From the NCBI RefSeq assembly GCF_028769735.1, contig NC_088177.1:17052599-17116598 (forward strand): DNA of 64,000 nt, read 5' to 3'. The notes beneath the pieces were generated by a model that was not told the DNA's origin, ran no database searches, and saw only the letters and a program-made list of their open reading frames with translations. A program made the translations under genes and the position numbers. Shown here one piece after another: positions 39,563-51,250 of this stretch. The number at the start of each line of letters is the position of its first letter. The stretch's first letter is position 1. The stretch is from Zonotrichia leucophrys gambelii. Lineage: Eukaryota; Chordata; Aves; Passeriformes; Passerellidae.

Positions 39563-41584
39563 CTTTAAATTGGTCACATTCCTGAGTTTAAGGAGGGTCT
39601 TTATCTCTGTTTTGCTCTCTTTATTCTCACCTTTGGGGAAATTGTCTACTGAATTTCCCTTTCCACAGAGCTACACCATGGATAAAGGATGAGGTGCTGC
39701 AGGAGTATGCAGGGCTATAGAGCCCTAAGCTTGCATTTATACACCACCTTGCTGTGTGATTCAGCTTATTACAGAAATTCTTTCTTTAAACAAAACTTCT
39801 TTTTCTCTCTTCCCCCTCTTGTTTCCCTTTACATATTCCACGTGCTGAGGAAGGGTGCCACATCCTTACCCTGTACACACGGTGCTGTGTCTACAGTGAG
39901 ATCAGACTTATGGCCAAAAGTTACATTTTCAGTAATAACCACATGCATAGATGTATGAAATTATCTAGCCAGCTGAAACCCAATTCTGATCGGGGTTATT
40001 TTTCTTTCTCTGGCCTTAATGGAAAGATGCAAGGAAGCAGCTTTAGACTGACTTTCAGAAATGAGTCCATCTTACCAGGAATTAGTGTTCTGCTGAATTT
40101 TGCCAACAATCTGCTGAAGTTTGAGGAATATGAGATGCTACAAAGCAGCCAGATGGCACATGTCAAGGGAAAAGGTGGTGGGGTCTCCTCTGGTCTGGTG
40201 TGAGGCTCAGCAGGTACGTAGGAGTTTGAATGGAGGGGTTTGTATTTGTTTTGAATGGAGGATTTTGTATGGAAAAAGAACCAACCAAAATGTCAGTCAA
40301 GACATTGTAATTCCTCTGTTTGGGGAAGCCTGGCTATAATCTTAACAAGGTTTATTTTAGAGCTGCTTATGCCCAAATCCCAGTAAGGAGGATGGTACCC
40401 TTTGATGAGTGCTGCAGGCTGGATGGGAGGCCCAGGTTCAGTTTTGGGGTTTATTGTTGCAAAAGCTCCCTCTCCCTTAACAAATATTAATTACTCAAGT
40501 ATTGCCACACTCCAGAGTGAATTCTGACTCTTTTGAATCTTCACCTGCCGCTGGACCAAACACATCAGTGGAGTACATTGACTCCAGCAGCTGCAGGTGT
40601 TTGCACTTGCAGAGAGAGGAGATTATTTCCTTCACAGGAAACAAGAGTTCATTGAGTACTCCTGAACTGAACTGTAAGTCCAGCCCAAGCTGGGTGCTGC
40701 TGAAGGGTGCTAAGGAAGCACCAGGCTCTGTACAGCAGCTGGGCTTTCCTCCCAGCTGGCTGGCATCAGCTCCAGGGAATGCAGAAAAGCAGCTGAGGCA
40801 CAATTCCATTCAGCTTGCACTCAGGGCCACCCTGTACCCTCAAGAGGCAAACAGCACTGACAGTGCCTGGCCATGTGTGGTTCAGAATCACTTCATTCCT
40901 TTAGATAAACAGAGATTTAAAGGAATTTCCTATTCCTCAACATAATGAAGCCAAGCCTACCATATTCTGTGCTTTCCAGAAACATGACAGTGGGTTTTCC
41001 TAAATCAGAAGCACAGAAGCATGTGCAATGTCGTGGTGGTAACTTCTACTGTTATCCATCCATCTGAGACTCCCAGAGCCATTTTGCATTTACTGAGAAA
41101 AAGCAAAGAACCAGTGCTTCACTTTGTTATCCTCTTCTCACCTAATTTTCTTTTAAATTTCATTTTCAAGCCTTCCTGCATTGCCGAGAAGTATGTGTCA
41201 ACAGACCAGAATTAAAAAGGTGACAAACTGTGAAGAATTAAAACTTCTAATTTAACAGATGAGCAACTGCAAATAGCAAAATCTCAGACAAACACAATTT
41301 TAATGAAAGGTGACATGCTGGAGACAGGAAGTTTTCCCCCTCTCTCTTCATCATGCAACAACAAATTAGTTTAGGAAGCCATACAATAATGCTGTGAATG
41401 CAATAACAAATTCATATCCTGTGCTGTTAGTTTTGTTTGCTTGTTTGCTTTCTGAAACCATATATGACACTTCTTTGGTAATAGTATATTTTCTTCCTAC
41501 TAAATGTGTCAACATTTGTTCATGTCTGGACTTGCTCTCATTCTTATTATGATCAGGTACAGCTCATATTCCTCGCCTCCTCAG
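39563..41584. other. Non-coding, with a both-strand open GC-richer patch
   Basis: Between about 40495 and 40945 the sequence is open on the plus strand (147 codons, but beginning at TTG) and for 104 codons on the minus strand. Open frames on both strands point to base composition rather than selection. The peptide is Ser-rich and anonymous. No repeat or RNA gene is recognised in the rest. Confidence 0.55.
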
Positions 41585-41617
41585 TGGAGCTTTACATTGG
41601 AGCTTTACAGTGGAGCT
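41585..41617 (+). repeat. 13-bp tandem repeat, 2.5 copies
   Basis: TGGAGCTTTACAT, TGGAGCTTTACAG and a partial TGGAGCT follow one another directly. It is a short local duplication with no known role. Confidence 0.85.
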
Positions 41618-44600
41618 GCTGAGGCATGAGGGGAGGGCTGGCTCTGCAACATTCTTTCTGGAGTTTTCTAGCACCTTGTGATGTAGAAAACTGACTGCAT
41701 ACATGCTGGCCACTTGCTTTTAATGAAATTTTCCAGTGTTACAAACATCAGAAGGAAAAGTAAACATGGATGTAGGCGAGCATGCTGAACAAGAACAGTC
41801 CTTTACTGCTTTTAGGAGGGTTACATCCAGGCCAACCGTTAACCACAGTGGGTTCCCTGAAGTCAAGCCAAATCCATAACCAATACAAAGTAAGGAACCT
41901 TTGTAGAAGTTATTGACTAGCTACACTGATTGATGTCAATTTGGGATTTTGGCCCAATCAAATGTATTCTACCTATTTAATAAATGAATGCAGAACTCTG
42001 AGCACACCCAGCAGTGGTTTAAAATGCCAGCAGAGTGTTAAAAGCTCCTTTTAACTAAACATCACTGCTTCCCTTACTCCAAGGGTGTAGTTTAGATCAC
42101 TGGGTTTTATAGGCAGTTCACCTGCTCTTGGTAAACATCACTTGGCTGCCTCTCTGAGGATCACACTGGAGTAAGTTTTCAGATGTGTGCAATTAACCTT
42201 AAGTAAGCACAAAGAGAGGCTGAATAACTTCAAATGACTTCATAACAAAATATGTGTTTGCTCCACAGCAGGTGGTCACCACATGTGGTTTTAGGAAGGG
42301 CCTAACTTAGAATGCATTCTCCTATTTGAGGCCACTGAAACAACTCTTTTTGTCCTACCGTGCCTGAAAGAGTAAAGAATATCAAGGATTTTCTCAAATT
42401 ATTATTAGTATGTGAACCAAATAACAAAATTTTATCCAGATTCCATGAATGAGATTTCCAGCTCAGTGCCTGGGAGTCTTGCCCCAACAGTTCAAAACAT
42501 GTATGGTACAAATGCCCCTAGATAGCAGAGTACCCTAATTTTTATCTTTTCTCTACTCATACACTTGAAAATAACTCTCTCCTTTATTTCCATACTCCTG
42601 GCAGGTGCCACAGTAAATCAACCAGTGGGAATCTCTCACATGCACCTCTGCCTTACTGGGTATTAATGAGGTTCTCCATTTAACTTCCACTGGGGAATGA
42701 TTTCAAGACTTCAGCATATGGGACTTGCTGTTTAAACTGTTTACAGGTGACGCTTTGGCTCTGGAAATTTTAACTATATATGACAATGGGGGCTGCTTTC
42801 CCATGTAACCCATCTGTGATTAATTGTGCATTTTATGCAATCATCTGAATTTAAAGCAAAAGCCACAACTTACACTTTTCTCTCTTGAGGCATAAAATAT
42901 GTTACAGCATGAACCAGCTGTATCTTTTTAGACTGCAGCTAAATTTCATAGTAAGTTAGTCTGTTTTATGCATGTTTGGGGAAAAAGGACTAACAGTTAA
43001 CAACATTGTAGAATAAATAAGGAGCTGGGGGGTCATTTTGCTTAGATTATGCCTGATAATTGAAATGCCAGGAAGTATTAGCAAGCAAATATTGGCAATT
43101 ATTTGAAGAAAAAGCTTAGAGGCGTCCAATGTAGAAAAAGGAAAATTATCACTTACAGCTTCACATTAAGTCAAATGACAGCCGTTTTTTTTACATCACA
43201 GTTGAGCTAAACACAAATATTTCTCACAGCAGCCATGGTCTGGACTGTTACCTCATCGTGCTGACTTGGTACAAGCACAAATCAGAGAGAGACAAACACT
43301 TCTCTAATAGTTACATAAAAGAGAATTAATGATTCTGAGGAGAACATGAGAACTCCACAGTAATATTTAAATTTTAAGATAGGCAGCTGTCTTTGCACCC
43401 AGGGAAAATTAATGTCAGGACCATTCCTTAAGAAATTAATGACACGGGCTTTGTCAGAAAGAAGAAAAGAATAGATATCCCACTTGTTGCTGCTTCCTTC
43501 TGTTGCACAATATATTAAATAATAAACCTGAGTATTAATTCAACTGGGACAAAGTATAATTTAGAAATTATGTATAAATTAATGCATTCATTTAAATTTA
43601 GAAAAAAAAATATGCTACAATGCAGAACCATCTGTACTGTACCATATGTCAGGTAGAGGGACAAATAAAATTCAAGTAAGATCATTAATAATCTTTCTGG
43701 GAATAGTTAAATTTTTTCAGCATATTAGATTACAGAGATCATTACATTTTTTAAGCAGGAACATACTGTTGTCATTATTTATGTGTGAGATACAGACTTA
43801 ATGGGGAATATGTCATCTAATTAAATAATATTACAGTATTTTATGAAACCTTCCCTATTATTTAGAAAATTTATAAGCCTAAGAACAAGCTATCCAAGTT
43901 CCTAACTCTCTTAACTTTTACCTAAAGGGGAAATAGGAGCCCAAGTATAATTTAGGATGTGGAATCCTTGCAGGAGATGTTTCTCAGTCTGAAAATTCTA
44001 AAGGTGAGTTATGCAAGCCATGAAGACTGCTTTTTTTTTTTGTTCTGGGGACTCACAGAAAACTTGGAAGCAAGCAGGATATTGCTGTACAAAACCTTCC
44101 TAAAAATCAGGTTTGTTCACTATAGCTAAAAATAGAAGATGCCCCCACTTTGGTAAAGGAATCCTCAGAGAACCTGAGCAAGGCAGTCAGACTGCACGTC
44201 TGCACAAGTTCCTGAAAAGAGCTGTGGGAAGAAACCATGAAAAATAGTTTACAAGCACCTGCAGAAGGTAAGACAGAATCACAATGAGACCATTTCCAAC
44301 CCAGGCCCTTGCCTGCCTCAACAAGGCTCTAAAAAGTGGTGTAAAATATCCAGTGAGGAAAAACCTAGTTTGAAATTTTCTGCATTGTCATTAACATGAG
44401 GTTTCCATTGATTTCTTTACTTCCTAACTGATGCATCTTAATGTACTGGAGGCTTTCTCAACAGCTTTTTCTTAATCACAATTATTTTTATTCCTTTATA
44501 AACGATCTGTTCCTGTTTTATTCATGCACATTCAGCATTACTAGTTTCTAGTGTCTCAAATAAACCATGTTTCCATCTTTAATTTTCATCTTAAGTAAAT

Positions 44601-45474
44601 CCCTCCAAGTATAATAATGACTCTATGGCTCATCTTTGAACTTCACTTAATTTTCCCAGACATTTATCTCCAATGAAGATATCCCTACATCTAAAAACCC
44701 ACAGAAAAGAACCTTATTTTTTTTTTTTGCTCCATAGCATAATGACTCTGCATGCTTCCCTAACTTTGCCCTGCTACGCTGCAAAATCATTTCTAATTTC
44801 TGATTGTTATCTCCCTGCACATTGGTAGTGCTGTGCTGTCCTAGATCTCTCCCTCCTACTGAATTTCTCTTCTGTTAATTTCCTCTAGATTTACTTTAAT
44901 TTTCAATGGCTCTAAGGCATCTAAGGCTTGCCTGTTATTTTTGGTCTATACTTTAAGCTCTTTTTAATTTGGTTTGGGTCTCTGATATTTGCAACTGATC
45001 ATAAGTTAATGTCATCTATGGATTTCATTAATTTTATCTTTTTGTCATTAATTTTATTTTCCTGCTCTTTTTAAAAGTATAAAAAACTGATGCAAGTATC
45101 CTCGCAAGAGGAAGCTAATAATGAGAAACTTTCTGGTGACAGCCTGCACACTGCCACTTTATCATTCAGTGATTCATCCTTCTTCAGGTCTCTAACGTAT
45201 ATACTGCATGTCCACACACAGAGCAATTGCTGTGGGTGCACATTTTCAGATCCATGAAGAATCAATGTAATTCATGTTACACCCATCACGCTCTCCCCAG
45301 TGCCTAATGCTGTTGTGTGTTTGCAAGGGCAGCGCTGGAGCTGCAGCAGCAACCCTCTGTGAGCCCAAATCACTTCTTGTTTGTGTCTCTAGATCATCAG
45401 GGGCTTCAATCTCTACCCTACAGAAACTCACTGTGGAATGCCTGATTCACTGTGACTGTTCACATTCAGAGCTG
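41618..45474. other. Non-coding, AT-rich unique sequence
   Basis: No gene is recognised. Consensus donor-like sites occur at 44003/44004 (AAG then GTGAGT) and 44267/44268 (AAG then GTAAGA). A 30-base open segment at 43974-44003 lies between a CTTGCAG and the first donor, but that is too little to call. T-rich runs sit at about 44031-44041 and 44718-44729. The stretch 43030-43440 is repeat-free and could be conserved regulatory DNA. Confidence 0.55.
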
Positions 45475-45480
45475 GTGGTG
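45475..45480. other. Target-site duplication, left copy
   Basis: GTGGTG lies immediately before the TGTGG start of the LTR and is repeated exactly after its end at 45921. A 6-bp duplication is typical of class II (ERVK, alpha/beta-retrovirus-like) integrases. Confidence 0.88.
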
Positions 45481-45551
45481 TGTGGTATTTTTGGGATTTT
45501 AATATGGCAGGAAGGAAATGAATTTGACTTCATGTTCTTGGAAGTTGATTC

Positions 45552-45600
45552 ATTATTATATTGTATTGTATTATATTGCATTGTATTATATTATATTATA
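45552..45600. repeat. TATTA/TATTG pentamer microsatellite within the LTR
   Basis: About 49 bp of imperfect 5-bp units (ATTAT, ATTGT, ATTGC). It lies inside the LTR, so it is probably part of the family sequence that has since changed length. Confidence 0.85.
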
Positions 45601-45715
45601 GAATGCTATACTAAAACTATACTAAAGAATAGAGAAAGGATATTTACAGAAGGCTTAACAAGATACTAATGAAAATCTTGTGACTGTTTTCAGAGTCCCA
45701 ACACAGCTGGACCAT

Positions 45716-45770
45716 GATTGGTCATTGAGTAAAAACAATTCACATGAAACCAATCAAACAATGACCAGTT
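45716..45770. repeat. Imperfect inverted repeat in the LTR
   Basis: GATTGGTCATTG at 45716-45727 and CAATGACCAGTT at 45759-45770 pair over 10 of the 11 bases that follow the first. A CCAAT-type box lies in the left arm and another between the arms. The structure could be part of the LTR enhancer or promoter region. Confidence 0.65.
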
Positions 45771-45920
45771 GGTAAACAATGTCCAAACCACATTCTAAAG
45801 CAGTAAAACACAGGAGAATTGAATCAGATAGTTATTGGTTTCGTTTTCCTGTGAGGCTTCTCAGCTTCCCAGTAGAAGAAATCCTGGCAAAGGGATTTTT
45901 CAGAAAATATGACAGTAACA

Positions 45921-45926
45921 GTGGTG
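45921..45926. other. Target-site duplication, right copy
   Basis: GTGGTG directly follows the TAACA end of the LTR and matches 45475-45480 exactly. The lack of any mismatch argues against a very old insertion. Confidence 0.88.
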
Positions 45927-48165
45927 AGCTCAGGACCAGAGTCAGGTGCTCTGAAGACAAAGACAGCAGGAAGTTCAGCCCCAGAAAAATGGGTATTGGG
46001 TGTTGAGCAAACCACAGGGTTAATCCTGCAAACATCTGCAGCTGTGACATGGAGGGTCAGCAAAAGCTCCATTGCACCTAAAAGCTGAGGTTATCAGGCA
46101 TTTGGAATATCACCACCTGATGAAATTGTCTAAAGAGCAAATTGGTTTCCAGTATATTTTCAGTGCAATCTTATAACCTACTTTCCCTGTCTTTTTAGCT
46201 AGGTAGAGATGGCCACAAAAATTTGTGGCTAAAAGCAGCTGACAAAACACAAGCCCACAAGGGAGTTGCCAGCTCTGGAACATGAGATGTTGCACTAGCA
46301 TCCATTTCCCACCTCCTCCAGAAAGAAGAGACAAGGGGGATACAAGTACAGGACTTCAGCAGGAAACAGTGAGTATTGGTGAGCGTGGTGAGTTCAGCAC
46401 CCCAGGCTGAGGGTCCAGCTCTCAGGGGACCAGGTTCCCCTGTGCAGGGATTTACTGGGGGTTCCTGATTCTTCCTTCCCACCTGGATCCTGTTGGGAGA
46501 GAGGAGTGGTTGTCCTTGGCAAGAGCTGCAGGACAGAGTCTCAGTTTCTGAAGCAAGAGTCAGGAAGGGCTCTGGAAGTGAAGTCTTCATGCTTATTACA
46601 TTCCTGGATATTTCATGAAGTCCTGGGAATAGAGATATTTTAGAATTTAAGTGTCAGTATCAAAGGTTTTCTCCATCTATGTAGTTTCTCCCTAGTGTTT
46701 ATTTTATCTAGCTTGGAGAAGCAATTTTCTGTTCTCCCTCTGAGTGTATACACGTGTGTATATATAAAAAATGCACATATTTATAAAATACATATATACT
46801 ACTTCCCCTAGTTTCAAAATGTCATTCCCTGTGGCCTTACCTCTATTACACACATCATTCATTAGATTATGAAAACCATTAATGTCAGGCAGCAGAACCA
46901 AAGGAATTCACTAAGGGAGCACCATTAGCATATCAAGTAGCTATTTCTCAGCTAAATATTCCTGACAGCCCTCATTACAAATGATGGATGGGCTTTATAA
47001 GAGGTAGTATTTCCAGAAGAAAATAAAATCTCAGCATTCTACCACATGTGGCCCAATAACTAGATATCATTTTTTGACTGTCTGTTTGCATTGCTTGCCT
47101 TTTTTTTCTTTCAGAATGAAAGAGTTGTAAAACTCACAAATAGATTAACAACATAATTCAAAATTCATTAATAATGGTGAGCCTAATTCAGCCTGGTTTC
47201 TGAATTCTGCACGTGCTTCAGTCATGGGATATCAAACACTCTGTGTCATCCTAGCTGGATTGCCAGCAGCCTGTCAGAAGTAAAAGGACATATAACTGAA
47301 AAAGCAAGTAAGGCTGGCTTTTAAAAGACTGTGTAATGCCAAAAATGTTATGAGTTGAAACCGAACATTTTCTGAGGTTAGAAACGCAATTTTAAAAGAA
47401 AAGAATTACTGTAGCCATGTCTTCAGAATACTTCTGACAGCACCTCATGGAAAATGGGCACAAGGAGCCACAAACAAGCACAGAGAGCACCTGATAACAC
47501 CCTTGGGTGGGAATGTAGACTTCTTTAAAATGGGACAGGAAATAGTTTCAAATTTTCTGCTGTGCATTTGCTGTAAGTGCCAGTAGTGGAGCTCCTCTGC
47601 CAACAACAGATTTTCCCTCTACACCTCTTGTAGTTATTTCATATACTGATTTAAGTTAGGGTTTTTTCCAAATACTGCAATACAATTTGTCTAGCATGAT
47701 TTATTATCAATACTGCTAAAATTTCATGGTTCTCTGACCCTCTAAATCTGAAGTGATTTGACTTCAATGAGGCAAAGTACTCCTTTGCAAACCAAATTAT
47801 GAAACAGCAGGGTATTAATTTTATTATTATTCAGAAATGAGTTTTGTTGCAAAATCAGGAAATTGACTGGACACCTACTGCACAATGGTCTCCACTGCCA
47901 CATGCTGATGAGGCAGGAGGATGTTTCCAGTCAGTTTCTTTTCCCAAATTTCTTTTCTTCCTGTTAACTTGTTAACTCCTACTCATTAACCTGTTGAAGG
48001 TTTTTTTTCCCACTTTTATTTATAGGAAGAGTTTCACCAGTAAGGGAAAGAGGTTCATTAAACAAGTTATTTAAAAACAGAGAGACAGAGAAGTCGTTCC
48101 TTGGAAAACTCCTAAAATCATTCAAATAACATTTTTTTAACTCCCCAAGAAGCTTTCTTCCTTCC
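45927..48165. other. Non-coding, unique sequence
   Basis: No gene is recognised. A 131-codon minus-strand run at 46195-46590 lies in a GC-richer patch and matches nothing. An alternating TG/TA patch occurs at about 46743-46800. T-rich runs sit near 48000 and 48131. The rest is unique AT-rich DNA. Confidence 0.6.
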
Positions 48166-48210
48166 AGGTCCCTTCCAACTCAGCATATTCTGTGGCTCTG
48201 GGATTCTGTA
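48166..48210 (+). mobile_element. CR1 LINE terminal fragment, 45 bp
   Basis: CAGGTCCCTTCCAACTCAG followed by ATTCTGTGGCTCTGG and GATTCTGTA is the extreme 3' end of a CR1 element, including the ATTCTGTG-like terminal units. Only the last few dozen bases are recognisable. Orientation is plus, as for the other two copies in the window. Confidence 0.78.
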
Positions 48211-50878
48211 TGAGTCTTTAGCATTTGAATGAACAAGTGCTGAGGTGCCAGTAATACTCCTGTGGTAGCTCCAACCAATACAGGAAAGAGACAAGAGGTT
48301 TTTTTAAAATGTCTCAGCACTTTAAGAACTACTTTCATTGGGGTTTTTGCTGTTCAAACTCTGTGAAGTGCGTGTTTTTCTTCATGCGTGAGACTTCAGA
48401 AATGCAGAGTGCTCATCTCCTGAAAATGAGTGCTCTAAAGCAAATGAAATTTGCCACACAAATATTAGAGGGCACAAAATAAATTTTCACCTTTGACAAC
48501 CCTGTCTGATACAATTATAAGCAATTATAAAACTATTGAAAAGCAGTTAGCTGGCATTTATAACACTGTAGTACAGGACTCCTGGCCAATATGCTTATTG
48601 AGATATCTTAGATTTTAATGGAGTTGTAATGAAATACAATGACAGTAATACTTACTGCTATGAAAGCACTAAATTGCTTACCATTACCCATCTCACACAA
48701 TTAATTTCAGCATGATATTAATACAATGCTGGTATTTATTATGCAAGAACAAAACTGTAAGGGTATATTTTTAAGACAAATTCTGAATATTTTTCTTCAG
48801 ACTATTTCACATTCTAGTACCAACAGTTATATTTAAATAAAAATGGGCAATTGCTCATGGAATTTCAATGCAGGAAAATCAACCCTGCCATGAGTAGTTT
48901 CTGAAATGTTATTTCAAATATTCAGTTTTCATCAACCAGTGTGAACAATAAATCACAGCACACTTCACAGATGATGTAAACTGTCAAGTAAGAGTAAATA
49001 TATTCATTGCTTTGACTTTAATAATTATCTCTATGCCCCAATATATTGATATATTAATTCTCATAACTCTCATTGCCCAGATAATTGTTTAAGCAGGAGT
49101 TTATATACAAAGATATTATATATCCTGAGAATTTAGAGTTGAGAATTCAATCAGTAAGGGTGAAACCTTAGTGTTCCTTAGCGAGGTACCACTTCAGAAG
49201 TCATTCCACTGAATTGTAGGAGTCAACAGGTCTGGAGCAGAAGGTGTTTAAGATACACCAGAACAGCCATTGGCCTAGTTCTTACACAGGAAGGATTTTC
49301 CTGTGCTCTTCTTCATGGTATTTCATTTATTTACCCTTTCGTTTCCCTATCTGCAAAAGAGGGACACTAATGCTGTCTTCTTTTGTAAAAGGTTGTCAGT
49401 TTTACATACAGGAAAAATATTAAAGTCAAATCCAGAAATAGTTATAGATTAGTAGATTGACTCACTTTGTAACTCTTGAAGAGCAGAATAGCAGTTGTTC
49501 TGAATTATTAAGGAAAAACAAAAAAAAATAGAGAGATCAGACTTATTTCTTCTCCTTTTAAATTCCTATGGGTGTTTTCACAAGGAGTGACTGATGATTC
49601 AGCCATCACCACATCACCGTGCTTCTGGACCTCAGTCTTGACAAATGTCATTCACACTGCATTTCATTCACAAGAAAGGTAGAAAGTATATGGACATTTT
49701 CAATAAACAGATATTTCTGCAGGAGAGAAATGTACAATACTGCTGAGTGAGACTCAAGAGTGTACAATGGCTTACAGAATATTTTCAGGTTGTAGTGTAT
49801 TGTTTTAAATTTAACACATTAATGAGAAGCAATAACTGGAAGGTCCAAGATTTCACAGGTAAAAATCAGGAAGCAGAGCAGTTTATTTCCGTTGCCATCT
49901 CAGGCTGCTTCTTTCCCTGACCAGTGTGCTCACACAGCAGCAGAGGATGTGAGCAGGGGCACTCAGCCCAGGGGGTGCTCCCTTGTGCCTTTATTGCAGA
50001 CAGGCTGGAAGCAGGGCAGTGCCTGCACCCCCCTGCTCTGACGGCCAGTGGGCTCTGCAGACACACAGCCCAGCCCAGGAAATGTTGGATGGCAGCTCTG
50101 CCAGTGGCACTGACATTGCTGTTACATGCATTTACACCTGCACAGTGAATAAAAACAAGAGCAGCTCAGACATAAGGGGCATGTTTACACATCCAAGCAG
50201 CAGGAGCCTGTAACAGATGAGCAGGCTGCCTTCAAGCCAGCCCTGCCCATTGTGGTGCTTGCTGTGAGGATCTTCAAGAGATGCTGTTCCTGTTCTCTCT
50301 GACTTTGGCCCCCCCAGCCATTTAATCCCAACTGCATCCTTTCCCACTTGTAGGGCTGACTGCTTTGTGCTCCAGAGAGACACAGCTGCAGCAGATCTCA
50401 GGTCAACAGGCCAGTTACAATCAGCATTTCGCTTCTACAGTGTTTGGTGCAGAAACAAGGAAAAGAAGCAGATATTAAATGCCTTATCTTCATCTGCATT
50501 TGGGAAAACATGCAGTGCAGCTCCGGAACATGTAATTTTCTTCTAACATAGTGTAGGTTATTGGCTGGGTCAGAATTGTTCCCAGCTTATTCCAATGTCT
50601 CTTTTACAGGTGAGAGTGTACCAGGCAATATCAGGCTCTGCTATCTTGACATGGTATCTTCTTTGTGGGAGTATATGTCAAAATAGGAGGTCTAAGTCTC
50701 TGCTGTGAATTCTCCCCCGTTGAGAAAATGGCTGACAATTTTCTGTACAACATTTCTGTGTTGCTTTCTCTCTCTCAAGTTTATAAAAAGTAGGCATGTA
50801 TTAGAGCACTCAGAAGCACTGCTTTTTTAGGAGATTCCTATTTCTTGGTGAAGTTTTTCACCCTGGCAGTTAGTCAGG
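48211..50878. other. Non-coding, unique sequence
   Basis: The stretch 48470-49140 is AT-rich, repeat-free and dense in ATTA/TAAT cores, an enhancer-like composition. A GC-richer patch at 49920-50400 has overlapping open runs of 60-85 codons on both strands, which indicates composition rather than coding. No RNA gene is recognised. Confidence 0.58.
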
Positions 50879-51250
50879 AGGAAGAGTAAAGAGCAACTTC
50901 AGGGTGCTTCTAGTGGAATGAGACAAGAACTATAAAGAGGAATAAAGTAAAGGAGATAAGAGATAAATGTGAAGGAAAAAATGATAGAATGAGGGAAAAC
51001 CTGGAAAACAGAGAAAGACAGTGACAAGTCTTGGTAGGGATTCACAAGGAAAAGTTGAAAACTTATATGAAATAGAAGAATGTAAAGGAAAATACTATAA
51101 ACCATGGCAGGAGGTGGGCAGGGAGAAAATAAACAAAAAGTGGGAAAACTATATGAGAAGGGACGAGTAAAACAGTAATAAAGGTTTCTTCCAGACTGGG
51201 TTCTGTAAATGAGGAAAGGGAAGAAGACACAGAGAGTGATCGTGCACAGA
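50879..51250 (+). repeat. Purine-rich (GA-rich) tract, about 370 bp
   Basis: The plus strand is dominated by A and G for several hundred bases, with repeated GAAAG, GGAA and AGAG patches. Read on the minus strand it gives Ser/Phe/Leu/Pro-rich open runs of 126 and 87 codons that are composition artefacts. It may be an old decayed low-complexity expansion. Purine-rich DNA of this length can form unusual structure, which is inference. Confidence 0.6.

Larger units (their letters stand above)
45481..45920 (-). mobile_element. Solo LTR of an endogenous retrovirus (ERVK-type), 440 bp
   Basis: The element begins TGTGG and ends TAACA, the TG...CA ends expected of an LTR, and is bounded by perfect 6-bp GTGGTG direct repeats. 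No internal retroviral genes flank it, so it is a solo LTR left by recombination between two LTRs. The length fits avian class II LTRs. The likely sense strand is minus: in that direction come two ATTGG/CCAAT-type boxes (45750-45754 and 45717-45721), then TATA-like TAGTATAG units (45606-45623), then an AT-rich microsatellite with AATAAT. From memory it resembles an LTR family common in songbird genomes. That is unverified, and no database was searched. The 131-codon run at 45274-45669 crosses its edge and is not a gene. Confidence 0.87.

Noticed and set aside
40502..40945. 147-codon plus-strand open frame
   Set aside because: It begins at TTG, overlaps a 104-codon open frame on the other strand, and the peptide is anonymous; local GC explains it.
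44260..44310. Fragment with TTTCCAACCC that resembles a CR1 tail
   Set aside because: The neighbouring CR1 blocks are absent, so a ten-base match is not enough.
45274..45669. 131-codon open frame
   Set aside because: It crosses the left edge of the solo LTR and its microsatellite, giving a Leu/Tyr repeat. Not a host or viral gene.
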